Origin: Bacteroidota bacterium
Lineage (GTDB): Bacteria > Bacteroidota > Bacteroidia > B-17B0 > Aurantibacillaceae
Length of the DNA stretch: 46,692 nt
NCBI GenBank assembly: GCA_013288015.1
Contig: JABDCR010000017.1
Location: 1 to 46,692, forward strand
Direction: 5' to 3'
A program made the translations under genes and the position numbers. Below the pieces are notes generated by a model. That model worked only from the letters and a program-made list of their open reading frames with translations. It did not search any database and was not told the DNA's origin. Shown here in pieces: positions 6,625 to 14,982 of this stretch (its first letter is position 1; each line of letters starts with the position of its first letter).

Positions 6625-8333
6625 GTATAGTAGATTGGTTTGTCTTAATTATAACACTTCTCGCCGTAATTACATATGGCGTATATAAAAGCAAAAGCGA
6701 AAAAACCTTAGATGGATATTTTAAAAGCAGTAACTCAATGAGTTGGTTTTTGATTTTGCTTTCTATTATGGGTACGCAGGCAAGCGCCATTACTTTTTTA
6801 TCAGCACCCGGACAGGCTTATACCGATGGAATGCGATTTGTACAATATTATTTTGGTTTGCCCTTAGCTATGGTGGTGCTATGTGTAACTTTTATTCCCA
6901 TCTATCATAAATTAAAAGTTTACACAGCTTATGAGTTTTTAGAACAGCGTTTCGATTTAAAAACGCGCGCTTTAGCCTCGGTTCTGTTTTTAATTCAACG
7001 GGCTTTATCAACAGGCATTAGCATTTATGCCCCTTCTATTATTTTATCTTCTTTACTTGGGTGGAATATTTATTATACCAACCTTGTTATGGGTGGTTTT
7101 TTAATTATTTATACTGTAAGTGGTGGCACTAAAGCGGTTACCTATACACAAATGCAACAACTGCTTATTGTTTTTATAGGCATGTTTTTAGCAGGTTATA
7201 TGGTAGTACATATGCTACCACCGAATGTTAGCTTTTCGGATGCTTTGCATGTAGCGGGTAAAATGGGCAAGCTAAATGTTATTGAAACAAAAATTAATGT
7301 TACCGACTCGCATTGGTGGAAAGACAAATACAATATATGGAGTGGTTTAGTAGGAGGTTTTTTTCTGGCTCTCTCTTATTTTGGAACTGATCAATCGCAG
7401 GTAGGGCGATACTTAACTGCAAAAAACACCAAAGAAAGCAGGATTGGTTTATTGATGAACGGCTTGGTAAAAGTGCCTATGCAGTTTTTAATTTTAATGG
7501 TAGGTAGTTTGGTTTTTGTGTTTTATATGTTTTACCAATCGCCAGTTTTCTTTAATCAAAAAGAGGTTGAAAAAGTTTTAGCAACTGATTACAAAACTTC
7601 ATTTGTTAGCTTGCAAGTAAAGAATGATTCGTTAAACAGCATTAAGCAAACTCAAACTCATAAGTTAGTAGATGCTATACATCAAAAAAATGAGTCGCAA
7701 ATTCGCAATACTCAAGCCTCTTTAAAGGAAATTGAAAAGCAAACAAAAACTATACGAGCAGATGCTGTTGCTATAATGAAAAAAGCAGATAAAACTGCCG
7801 ACACAAATGATACCAATTACATCTTTCTATATTTTGTTGTACAAAACCTTCCGCGCGGTTTAATTGGTTTATTAATTGCTATGATATTTTTAGCAGCCTG
7901 GGGCAGCATTGCAGCGGCATTAAATTCATTGGCATCTACTACCGTTATTGATTTATATAAACGTATGTGGGTAAAAGAACAAACCGAAACGCACTACTTT
8001 AAAGCATCGCGTTGGTTTACATTCGGCTGGGGGCTTTTTTGTATTGCCACAGCTATGTTTGCAAGCAAACTAGGCAGTTTAATTGAAGCTGTTAATGTAT
8101 TGGGTTCTTTATTTTATGGAACTATTTTGGGCATTTTTTTAGTGGCTTTTTATATGAAAAAAATTGGTGGTAAAGCTGTTTTTTATGCTGCTATAACTAC
8201 AGAGGTTTTTGTTATTGCCATTTATATCTCAGATATAATTTCTTTTTTATGGTTAAATGTTATAGGCTGTTTATTGGTAATGGGGGTCGCGTTCGTTTTG
8301 CAAAAAGTATTAGTTAAACCTACTGCAAAATAA
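6621..8333 (+). CDS. Sodium:solute symporter (SSS family)
   Basis: The 570-residue inner-membrane transporter has a dozen or more hydrophobic helices and SSS-family features: an N-terminal YGVYKSKSEKTLDGYFKSSN segment followed by MSWFLILLSIMGTQASAITFLSAPG (split here as adjacent motifs), a VSGGTKAVTYTQ motif, and FGTDQSQVGRYLTAKN. The family couples sodium entry to uptake of sugars, sialic acid, amino acids or similar small solutes; the substrate cannot be read from sequence. Residues of about 310-395 form a charged, Gln/Lys-rich insertion between membrane helices that looks like a coiled coil (see findings). The gene overlaps the small membrane peptide by 4 nt and is the last gene of the deacetylase-peptide-symporter unit. 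Confidence 0.92.
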   Translation: MSIVDWFVLIITLLAVITYGVYKSKSEKTLDGYFKSSNSMSWFLILLSIMGTQASAITFLSAPGQAYTDGMRFVQYYFGLPLAMVVLCVTFIPIYHKLKVYTAYEFLEQRFDLKTRALASVLFLIQRALSTGISIYAPSIILSSLLGWNIYYTNLVMGGFLIIYTVSGGTKAVTYTQMQQLLIVFIGMFLAGYMVVHMLPPNVSFSDALHVAGKMGKLNVIETKINVTDSHWWKDKYNIWSGLVGGFFLALSYFGTDQSQVGRYLTAKNTKESRIGLLMNGLVKVPMQFLILMVGSLVFVFYMFYQSPVFFNQKEVEKVLATDYKTSFVSLQVKNDSLNSIKQTQTHKLVDAIHQKNESQIRNTQASLKEIEKQTKTIRADAVAIMKKADKTADTNDTNYIFLYFVVQNLPRGLIGLLIAMIFLAAWGSIAAALNSLASTTVIDLYKRMWVKEQTETHYFKASRWFTFGWGLFCIATAMFASKLGSLIEAVNVLGSLFYGTILGIFLVAFYMKKIGGKAVFYAAITTEVFVIAIYISDIISFLWLNVIGCLLVMGVAFVLQKVLVKPTAK

Positions 8334-8334
8334 A

Positions 8335-8358
8335 AAGCCTCGTATAAATACGAGGCTT
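8335..8358. terminator. Bidirectional terminator between symporter and DUF2911 gene
   Basis: AAGCCTCGTAT (8335-8345) and ATACGAGGCTT (8348-8358) are perfect complements. The T-rich tail is better on the minus strand (TTTTTATTTTG), so it mainly ends the DUF2911 transcript, with some effect on the symporter transcript whose stop codon overlaps its left edge. Confidence 0.85.
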
Positions 8359-8382
8359 CCTTTATAGAACTAATTTGTTTGA

Positions 8383-9237
8383 TTATTTATTATCAGCTAA
8401 TAACTTTTTAGCCATAGCTACATAATCATCGTTTTTAGCTTCGGTAGCCATTGTAATTGTTTTTTCTGCACTGGCTTTACCATTTACTTTATCGCCTTGT
8501 TTATAAGCAATTTTTGCTTTTAACAACATCATGTAAAATGCTTTTGGGTTTTGTTCTAAAGCTTTATCTACCCAAGTTGACGCCTGTTTTAAGTCTTTAT
8601 TATTGTCAAAATAATAACTGGCTGCCTGAAAATACGGGCGGTTATCTTTACCCAATGTAGTTTCAATGTTTTTCATCACTTTAGCATCTATGTCAGTAGT
8701 AAGCTTTATAGCAACAGCTGTGTTTTCCCACAACAGCTCTATATTCGCGGAAGTAGCAGTAATGTCTCCTAAATTCATGGTAAATGATTCTATCTTGTTA
8801 GTTAAAGTAGTTGGTTTTACTTTAAAACGTAATACTTCATTTTCTTGTTTATATTCAGCTACATCTCCGCCCAAAGTAAGGTCTTTGTATAACATAATAT
8901 CCCAGCTATCTTTATTTGGAATAGTATATAAACCATACGTGCCTGCTTTTACATCATTGCCCTCTAATTTTACATCGTCAGAAAAAGTAATTTTTGTTGT
9001 TGCATTAGCTCCAGTACGCCAAATTTTTCCAAAAGGAACTACGTCGCCAAATATAACACGGCTTTTAACACCCGGACGAGAATATTCGATAGTTACATCA
9101 CCTAATGCAAAATTTTGTTTTAATGTTTGTAATGGGCTTGGTGCCGGAACCTTTAATTGTTGTGCTTGTGCATTTAAGCTACCAAAGCCTAAAGCGGCTA
9201 TGGCTATTGCGCTAATTATTTTTTTTGTTTTAATCAT
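8383..9237 (-). CDS. DUF2911 family exported protein
   Basis: The 284-residue protein begins with a Sec signal peptide (KIISAIAIAALGFGSLNAQAQ). Residues 30-175 match the DUF2911 family: VTIEYSRPGVKSRVIFGDVV, PFGKIWRTGANATTKITFSD and KAGTYGLYTIPNKDSWDIML. The rest (residues 180-284) is helical and TPR-like (DNKDLKQASTWVDKALEQNP, FYMMLLKAKIAYKQGDKVNG). Members are periplasmic or surface proteins of unknown function, widespread in Bacteroidota. The gene is monocistronic: it ends at a bidirectional terminator and has a -7 box upstream. The large antisense open frame across its 5' half shows no protein-like features. Confidence 0.9.
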   Translation of the reverse strand: MIKTKKIISAIAIAALGFGSLNAQAQQLKVPAPSPLQTLKQNFALGDVTIEYSRPGVKSRVIFGDVVPFGKIWRTGANATTKITFSDDVKLEGNDVKAGTYGLYTIPNKDSWDIMLYKDLTLGGDVAEYKQENEVLRFKVKPTTLTNKIESFTMNLGDITATSANIELLWENTAVAIKLTTDIDAKVMKNIETTLGKDNRPYFQAASYYFDNNKDLKQASTWVDKALEQNPKAFYMMLLKAKIAYKQGDKVNGKASAEKTITMATEAKNDDYVAMAKKLLADNK

Positions 9238-9287
9238 GATTCTTTATTTGTTTTTTAGTTAGTGTATTCGTTTTGTTTAAACGCCAA

Positions 9288-9295
9288 CAAATGTA
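9288..9295 (-). promoter_or_regulatory. -7 box (TACATTTG) for the DUF2911 gene
   Basis: On the minus strand TACATTTG matches TAnnTTTG and lies 50 nt upstream of the DUF2911 start codon. No good -33 element is seen at the standard distance. Confidence 0.45.
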
Positions 9296-9368
9296 GAAGA
9301 TTTTTAAAAGGTAACGAGCTTTATATCGAACAAAAGTCACGAAATAATAGAAAAATAAGAGTTAAATT

Positions 9369-10226
9369 TTATTTACTGTTTTTAACCAGATTTTTATAGA
9401 CTTCAAAATAACGTTTACCCATCTCTCTTTGTCCGTCAGCATTATAATGCAAGGTATCTTGGTTATTATTGGGTTTCTGTATTTTTTGAGGCAAGTAAGG
9501 GTCTACATATGCAGTTACCGGTATGCGATTTACAGTTTCTTTAATGATTTGTTGTTGGTGTTTTCGTTCAGGTTTTAACTCAGTCCAATATGGTACCATT
9601 CCTCCTAAAATAAAAGGCGTAGTTTTATTAGCCCCAATTATATCTCTACGAAATTGTGCTATAAGCGTATCTAAATCTCTTTGGTAGTTTTTATAATTAA
9701 CATCTTTTTCTCCTTGATGCCATAGTATGGCCTTTAAATTGCTTTTCGGATATTTTTTAAATACATAATTAATTCTACTAATGGCATTATCGTATAAAAA
9801 ATCTTTTCTATGCCAACCCTCACCATCAAATCCTGTGTTATCCATTCCACAAGGGATAATTAAAATATCATTCTTTTTTTGAATATATGTTTGATATAGT
9901 TTTGCAAAGGTTAAAGCAAAACCTATTCTATCGGCCTTGGGATTAAAATGATGTAATGGTTCTTTTGCCTGAATTATTTTCAAATCGTTTGGCGCAAGCC
10001 TTCCTAATTGATATATACCCTCAACCTCTTTATCTTTAATTGAGTCATAACCTTGACCCCAATATGTGTTTGACTGCCCCGCCACAACAAAAACGTCGTA
10101 GGCACTATCTTTTACCAAATTAGTATCTGATTTATTGTTATTTGAAGCTATATTAGAAGAACATTTTGAGAAAAAACAAACTAATAAAGCAACAAAAAAA
10201 ATACTGTTTACTAATTTAAATCGCAT
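9369..10226 (-). CDS. SGNH-type carbohydrate (sialate-like) O-acetylesterase lipoprotein
   Basis: The 285-residue lipoprotein has a lipobox-like FFSKC ending at Cys22. The catalytic features of a SASA/SGNH acetylesterase are present: VVAGQSN with nucleophile Ser52, an oxyanion-type block GMDNTGFDGEGWH, the AILWHQGEKD block, and the C-terminal Asp-x-x-His pair (D257, H260 in DTLHYNADG). Such enzymes remove O-acetyl groups from sialic acid or from plant and bacterial polysaccharides; which one cannot be told here. It follows the glycosyltransferase by 14 nt and is presumably co-transcribed with it, and nearby genes include two acyltransferases, so a role in trimming acetyl groups from a surface glycan is plausible but inferred. 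Confidence 0.85.
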   Translation of the reverse strand: MRFKLVNSIFFVALLVCFFSKCSSNIASNNNKSDTNLVKDSAYDVFVVAGQSNTYWGQGYDSIKDKEVEGIYQLGRLAPNDLKIIQAKEPLHHFNPKADRIGFALTFAKLYQTYIQKKNDILIIPCGMDNTGFDGEGWHRKDFLYDNAISRINYVFKKYPKSNLKAILWHQGEKDVNYKNYQRDLDTLIAQFRRDIIGANKTTPFILGGMVPYWTELKPERKHQQQIIKETVNRIPVTAYVDPYLPQKIQKPNNNQDTLHYNADGQREMGKRYFEVYKNLVKNSK

Positions 10227-10240
10227 GGATGTTTTGTAGA

Positions 10241-10984
10241 TTAGTTATTAAAAAGTTTACGGTCAAAAAATTTATATTTTATCATACAATATAAAGCCCT
10301 AATCGCATCTTTCATTCCTATTTTTTTTCCCTCTTCATAAGTACGACCATAATATGAAATTCCTACTTCGTAAATTCTGATTTTTGGAATACGAGATATT
10401 TTTGCAGTAACTTCAGGTTCAAACCCAAATCTTTTTTCCTTTAAATAAAGTTTCTGAATAATTTCAGTACGAAAAATCTTATAACAAGTTTCCATATCTG
10501 TTAAATTTAAATTAGTAAGCATATTAGACAAGAACGTAAGGAATTTATTACCTATGCTATGCCAAAAAAACAATATACGATGTGGCTTCCCTCCCATAAA
10601 TCTTGAACCATATACTACATCGGCATGTCCTTCAATAATAGGGCGCAACAAAATATTATATTCATTAGGGTCATATTCTAAATCAGCATCCTGTATAATC
10701 AGATAATCTCCTGTAGCTATTGAAATTCCTTTGTGTAAAGCAGCTCCTTTACCTTGATTAAATTCTTGATTGAAAAGTTGAAAATTGATTGTTGGATGCG
10801 TTGCTATATATTGTTCAACCACCTCTTTAGTGTTATCAGTAGAGAAATCATTTACAATGATTATTTCTTTTTCTATATCATTTATTAGTGCAACATCTAA
10901 AACTTTATTTAAAATCAAATGAATTGTCCGTGCTTCATTATAAGCAGGGATAACAATAGATAATTTTTTTTTGTTAGATGACAC
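10241..10984 (-). CDS. Family 2 glycosyltransferase (polyprenyl-phosphate sugar transferase-like)
   Basis: The 247-residue GT-A enzyme opens with [17 protein letters not shown] and continues with [13 protein letters not shown], a [10 protein letters not shown] motif, and the nucleotide-sugar/metal motif [11 protein letters not shown], then VYGSRFMGG. This order is that of DPM1-like or undecaprenyl-phosphate glycosyltransferases, which charge a lipid carrier with a sugar for glycan or lipid modification. No transmembrane helices follow the catalytic domain, so it is the short soluble form. It forms a two-gene unit with the acetylesterase. The divergent upstream region separates it from the GH5-like gene. 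The acceptor and sugar are not deducible. Confidence 0.9.
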   Translation of the reverse strand: MSSNKKKLSIVIPAYNEARTIHLILNKVLDVALINDIEKEIIIVNDFSTDNTKEVVEQYIATHPTINFQLFNQEFNQGKGAALHKGISIATGDYLIIQDADLEYDPNEYNILLRPIIEGHADVVYGSRFMGGKPHRILFFWHSIGNKFLTFLSNMLTNLNLTDMETCYKIFRTEIIQKLYLKEKRFGFEPEVTAKISRIPKIRIYEVGISYYGRTYEEGKKIGMKDAIRALYCMIKYKFFDRKLFNN

Positions 10985-11136
10985 AATACTTTGATGGTTA
11001 AATAAACGAGCATAAAGATAGTTATATTAGTCTCTTTTATATCCATATATTTAAAAAAATTGCTGTTTTTATGTTTCGTGTATTTATTAAAAGAATAAGC
11101 TTAATTTGCTAAGAATCAAGCAATCTTTATAATCAC

Positions 11137-11166
11137 TTTGCGTTTAATTGTAAATTGCTATTTTTG
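11137..11166 (+). promoter_or_regulatory. Promoter (TTTG-N18-TATTTTTG) of the GH5-acyltransferase unit
   Basis: TTTG at 11137-11140, 18 nt, then TATTTTTG at 11159-11166 match the Bacteroidota -33/-7 consensus. Transcription would begin near 11173, after an upstream in-frame ATG at 11155, which makes the ATG at 11185 the likely start of the next gene. Confidence 0.7.
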
Positions 11167-11184
11167 GCAAACCAAATATTTTGC

Positions 11185-12675
11185 ATGTATATACAGTTCT
11201 GTCGTAAAATCGTTATTTGTATTTTTTTATTATGCCTGTCTGTTTTATTTTTTTCGTCATGTAATGATGCAAAAAAGGCTGAAAGTGGGTTTGTTTATAT
11301 GGAAGGGAAGGATTTTAAATTAAGCGGTAAAGATTTTTATCCTATAATTTTGAATTACAGCTCCTTATTAAAAGCTGATAGTAACGACCTTTGGGTTGGC
11401 CCCAACATAGCCTATGAAGATAAAGACCCCTACACTAAAAAGGCAGGTAATTTGAGGTTTAAAGCAGACATGCAAATGATAAAAGACCTTGGGTTTAATA
11501 CTGTGCGTTTAGTTGGTATTGGAGAGTATGGGATTGATAATAATATTGCCGGAAAACGGGCTAACACAACCGACTCATTAACTAAATATGTAGCATTTGA
11601 AGGTAAAAGCCTTGACAAATATTTTGAAGCTTTGTCTGATATGTTTAATATCCTTAATGAACTGGGGATTAAAGCTATTGTTTTAATTAATTCGTTTCCT
11701 GATGAAAATGCAGTTTCTGAAAAATATTGGGCTGCACTTTTATCAAGATTTAAAAACGAAAAAGCTATACTCGCTTGGGATTATTTTAATGAACCCTTGT
11801 ACTTTGATGCGAAAGAAAGAAAGAAAGAAAATGTTTATAGGATAGTAAAAAAATGGAAAAAAACTCGTGGAGAGTGTGACCCTAATCATCTGTTTACAAT
11901 TGGATTAACCGGCACCAGAGAGGTTTTTGAGTGGGACCCTAACATTTTGGATGTTGATTTCCTTTCTATACATCCTTACGAATTTCATAAAGGCGAAGTA
12001 GAAAATGAAATTACCTGGTATGGCAGATATGTGAAAACACCTTGGATTATTGGAGAAACAGGGTTTTCGGCAGATAATGATTCTATTAGTTACGATGTGC
12101 AAAAAATGTATACTGAAAAATTTATCCAGCATGCTATAAATTGTGGAGCAAGTGGTTTTTCGTGGTGGCAATATAAAGACGTTGAATGGCATCAGTTTCA
12201 ATCTAATTTTTTAGGATTGCTTAATAATAAGGGAACTACTAAAACAAGTAACAAAGACCTTATTGTCAACGGAACCGTAAAACCAGCGGGTTACGTATTT
12301 AAAAACTTTAACCCAAACAAAAAAACAGGGGAATGCAGTTGCCGAGATAATTACTATAATTATGATGGTTTAAACCAATTTGCGGTTAAGGGTAAATTAA
12401 TTGATAGAAAAACAGGACAGCCTATCGTTGGTGGAAACGTGGTAGTTTGGAATCAATATTATGGAGAATCGAATTTGACTTTTACCAAAGAAGATGGGTC
12501 ATTTATTGTTTATGGTAATTTTAAAATATATCACTTTATTGCTTCATCTACATTAATGAGTTTTTACAGGGCAAATTTTGATTGGGATGGCATTAAAATA
12601 ACTACTGAAAATGGTGTACCTATATACGATATTGGCACTATAAAGCTAAGCCCTTTACAAATAGGCCTTCCATAA
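11185..12675 (+). CDS. GH5-like (clan A) glycoside hydrolase lipoprotein
   Basis: The 496-residue lipoprotein has a signal peptide ending in FFSSC (Cys26). Residues 40-370 are a TIM-barrel clan A hydrolase: LGFNTVRLVGIGEYG, a WDYFNEPLYF motif with the acid/base Glu203, DFLSIHPYEF, and WIIGETGFS with the nucleophile Glu291, ending at GFSWWQYKD. The last 120 residues include a carboxypeptidase-regulatory-like beta-sandwich (KGKLIDRKTGQPIVGGNVVV). The family cleaves beta-glycans such as mannans or glucans; specificity is not readable. I prefer the ATG at 11185 over the one at 11155 because a consensus promoter covers 11137-11166 and the later start gives a clean signal peptide. An acyltransferase follows 2 nt after the stop. 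Confidence 0.85.
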   Translation: MYIQFCRKIVICIFLLCLSVLFFSSCNDAKKAESGFVYMEGKDFKLSGKDFYPIILNYSSLLKADSNDLWVGPNIAYEDKDPYTKKAGNLRFKADMQMIKDLGFNTVRLVGIGEYGIDNNIAGKRANTTDSLTKYVAFEGKSLDKYFEALSDMFNILNELGIKAIVLINSFPDENAVSEKYWAALLSRFKNEKAILAWDYFNEPLYFDAKERKKENVYRIVKKWKKTRGECDPNHLFTIGLTGTREVFEWDPNILDVDFLSIHPYEFHKGEVENEITWYGRYVKTPWIIGETGFSADNDSISYDVQKMYTEKFIQHAINCGASGFSWWQYKDVEWHQFQSNFLGLLNNKGTTKTSNKDLIVNGTVKPAGYVFKNFNPNKKTGECSCRDNYYNYDGLNQFAVKGKLIDRKTGQPIVGGNVVVWNQYYGESNLTFTKEDGSFIVYGNFKIYHFIASSTLMSFYRANFDWDGIKITTENGVPIYDIGTIKLSPLQIGLP

Positions 12676-12677
12676 TT

Positions 12678-13787
12678 ATGAGTGAAATAAAAAATCAAAA
12701 TAACGCCTATATTATTCAACTTGATGGTCTCAGGTTTTTTGCTATCCTATCGGTAATGATTGGGCATTGGTTACAATGGCAAATTAATAAACCAATAGTT
12801 CAAGGTTTCCCTTTTAGCAATGGAGTTATTTTATTTTTTGTACTTAGCGGATATCTAATTACAGATATTTTGTTGCGTAATAAAATTAAAGCTGTAGAAA
12901 TTTCTATTCCTAAAGCAACACTTTTAAAATCCTTTTATATGCGAAGGGTGCTTCGCATATTTCCACTTTATTTTGCAACAATTTTTTTTCTTTTTTTTAT
13001 TAATTATAAAAATACGCGCGAAATTTTTCCATGGTTGGTTACATTTTCTTCCAATATATACCAAGCCATTAATAACGTTTTTGTTGGAGACTTTAATCAT
13101 TTTTGGTCGTTGGCAGTAGAAGAGCAATTTTATTTGTTTTGGCCATGGATTATAATTTTACTTCCAACAAAACACAGCGAAAAAATAATCATAGGTTTGA
13201 TTGGCCTTTCTTTACTGACAAAAATTTATTTGTTCATTAATTTTCCTGATAAATGGATGGCCAATTCTTACTTTACCCTTAGTTGCATGCACGCTTTAGG
13301 TATAGGAGCCTTGGTTTCTTATTGGAATATTTATAGGAAAAATATTATCTCTTATTTTTCGAAATTTGGATGGGTCATTGGTAGTGTATTTGTGTATTTT
13401 TCTATTCACTATTTAAGCTTTTTAAAAGATATAACATGGCTACACGCCATTCTTGATGATATACTTTTTGCTTTAATGTCTGCATTTATTATAAATTATG
13501 CGTCACAAAATAAATTTACAGGTATATTTAAATATATTCTCGAAAATAAGTTTGTAGTTTATTCCGGTAAGATTTCTTATGGCTTATACATATTTCATTT
13601 ATTTGTGCCTAATTTCTTTTGGGGTTATTTATCAGGCAAAATAGGAATAGACATTACAAGTAAATATACAGCAGTTATTGTGTTTTACTTTATAACCTTT
13701 GCCATGGCACATCTATCGTGGAAATTCATGGAAAATCCAATAAACAATTTAAAGAATCGCTTCCCGTATTTAAAAACGAAAAAATGA
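12678..13787 (+). CDS. Acyltransferase family 3 (OafA/YrhL-like), copy 1
   Basis: A 369-residue integral membrane O-acyltransferase with about ten hydrophobic helices. The N-terminal signature QLDGLRFFAILSVMIGHW contains the conserved catalytic-region histidine (His30), followed by the ILFFVLSGYLITDILL helix, an arginine-rich FYMRRVLRIFPLYF segment, and SLAVEEQFYLFWPW. The family acetylates or otherwise acylates sugars of O-antigen, capsule or exopolysaccharide. It follows the GH5-like lipoprotein by 2 nt and faces a closely similar acyltransferase on the other strand at 13897-14976. The target is presumably a surface glycan made or edited by neighbouring genes. Confidence 0.92.
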   Translation: MSEIKNQNNAYIIQLDGLRFFAILSVMIGHWLQWQINKPIVQGFPFSNGVILFFVLSGYLITDILLRNKIKAVEISIPKATLLKSFYMRRVLRIFPLYFATIFFLFFINYKNTREIFPWLVTFSSNIYQAINNVFVGDFNHFWSLAVEEQFYLFWPWIIILLPTKHSEKIIIGLIGLSLLTKIYLFINFPDKWMANSYFTLSCMHALGIGALVSYWNIYRKNIISYFSKFGWVIGSVFVYFSIHYLSFLKDITWLHAILDDILFALMSAFIINYASQNKFTGIFKYILENKFVVYSGKISYGLYIFHLFVPNFFWGYLSGKIGIDITSKYTAVIVFYFITFAMAHLSWKFMENPINNLKNRFPYLKTKK

Positions 13788-13792
13788 TAAAG

Positions 13793-13811
13793 AAATAAAC
13801 TTAGTTTATTT
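13793..13811. terminator. AT-rich hairpin between convergent acyltransferases
   Basis: AAATAAAC and GTTTATTT form a perfect 8-bp stem with a 3-nt loop six bases after the stop of the first acyltransferase. It is AT-rich and lacks a T-run, so its terminator strength is doubtful. Confidence 0.35.
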
Positions 13812-13896
13812 AGCGAGCGTTAATTTACTCCGATAACACATTTAAAAAATCGCAAACCGAAGTTATTATGCCAACACTACGGCTACGAAAAAAAAT

Positions 13897-14976
13897 TTAT
13901 TGAAAGTATCGTTTTAAATTTAAAATTGGTTTCTCAATTAAGTACCAAGAAATACTTGCTAATAAAACAGAAAGAATAAAAAATAAAACAAACAAATCTG
14001 CATCGCCTGTTAGTTTTGGGAAAAATCTCATTATACAGCTATAGTATATATCCGGCACAAAAGCGTGGTATAAATACAAGCCATAACTTATTCTACCTAA
14101 GTATAAAACAGTTTTATTTTCAAGAAAGGATTTGAAATTTCCACCAAACCCATTATTAGCTGCTATTGAAATAACAAAAAAGAAAACAACTGCAGTTGCA
14201 AAATTTAAAAGTAATGTGTGTAATTCTTGATTGAGAAATCCAGGACTTACAAATAACAATACATATATAACTATACTAATTAATAGATAAAGTTTATAAA
14301 GTGTGGATTTAAATGGTTGTATTCTTGTCTTTTGCAAATAAGCAATTAAAGCCCCTAAGCCCAAGGCATCAAAACAGGAAAAGGTAGCTCCGTTAACCCC
14401 CATCCAATAAGATGTGAAATATAAAAAATAAATTTTGCTGGTTAAACTCAACAAAACAGCAAAAATGCTAAGCCCTAAAATCCACCTTTTAGGTGTCATA
14501 AAAATTAAAAAAGGCCAAATTAAATAAAATTGCTCTTCTACTGCCAACGACCACAAGTGTGTTCTGTTTCCAATATAAACACCCTTAAAAACCATAAACC
14601 AATTAATAGAATAGGTTATTAAGTATCCTAAATATTCTTTGATTCCAGAGTAAGAAAATATGCAAAGTAAAATAATAACAAGATAATAAATTGGGAAAAT
14701 TCGAAGTGTTCTTTTTACATAAAAGTTTTTTATTTCATGTAAAAAAGACGTTTTATTTTCAGCAATCTCATCTTTTTTCTTTAATAGAATATATGTTATC
14801 AAGAAACCACTAATTACAAAAAACAAATTAACGCCAGTACCGAAAGGAATGTTTTTAAAAATAAAACTATTTGAAAAATCCTGAACAACCCAATGATGAA
14901 TCATTACACCAAAAACGGCAATAAATCGCAAGCCATCTATCTGCGGCAGAAATTCAATAGTTTTTTTTTCTGACAC
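13897..14976 (-). CDS. Acyltransferase family 3 (OafA/YrhL-like), copy 2
   Basis: This 359-residue membrane acyltransferase has the same motifs as copy 1: QIDGLRFIAVFGVMIHHW, LFFVISGFLITYILLKKK, FYVKRTLRIFPIYYL, HLWSLAVEEQFYLIWP and a C-terminal LGRISYGLYLYHAFVP matching SGKISYGLYIFHLFVP in the other copy. The two are clearly paralogues in convergent orientation. Its start lies 6 nt after the accC stop on the same strand, so it may be transcribed as the last gene of the plsX-fabH-accB-accC unit. Whether it then uses acetyl-CoA for glycan O-acetylation, as the family does, or another acyl donor cannot be told. Confidence 0.92.
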   Translation of the reverse strand: MSEKKTIEFLPQIDGLRFIAVFGVMIHHWVVQDFSNSFIFKNIPFGTGVNLFFVISGFLITYILLKKKDEIAENKTSFLHEIKNFYVKRTLRIFPIYYLVIILLCIFSYSGIKEYLGYLITYSINWFMVFKGVYIGNRTHLWSLAVEEQFYLIWPFLIFMTPKRWILGLSIFAVLLSLTSKIYFLYFTSYWMGVNGATFSCFDALGLGALIAYLQKTRIQPFKSTLYKLYLLISIVIYVLLFVSPGFLNQELHTLLLNFATAVVFFFVISIAANNGFGGNFKSFLENKTVLYLGRISYGLYLYHAFVPDIYYSCIMRFFPKLTGDADLFVLFFILSVLLASISWYLIEKPILNLKRYFQ

Positions 14977-14982
14977 TAACTT

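Noticed and set aside
8666-9262. 198-codon plus-strand open frame
   Set aside because: It is fully antisense to the DUF2911 gene, whose protein is clearly real, and it shows no domain features.
11155-11184. Upstream ATG for the GH5-like gene
   Set aside because: It lies inside the predicted promoter, before the expected transcription start, and adds residues ahead of a complete signal peptide.
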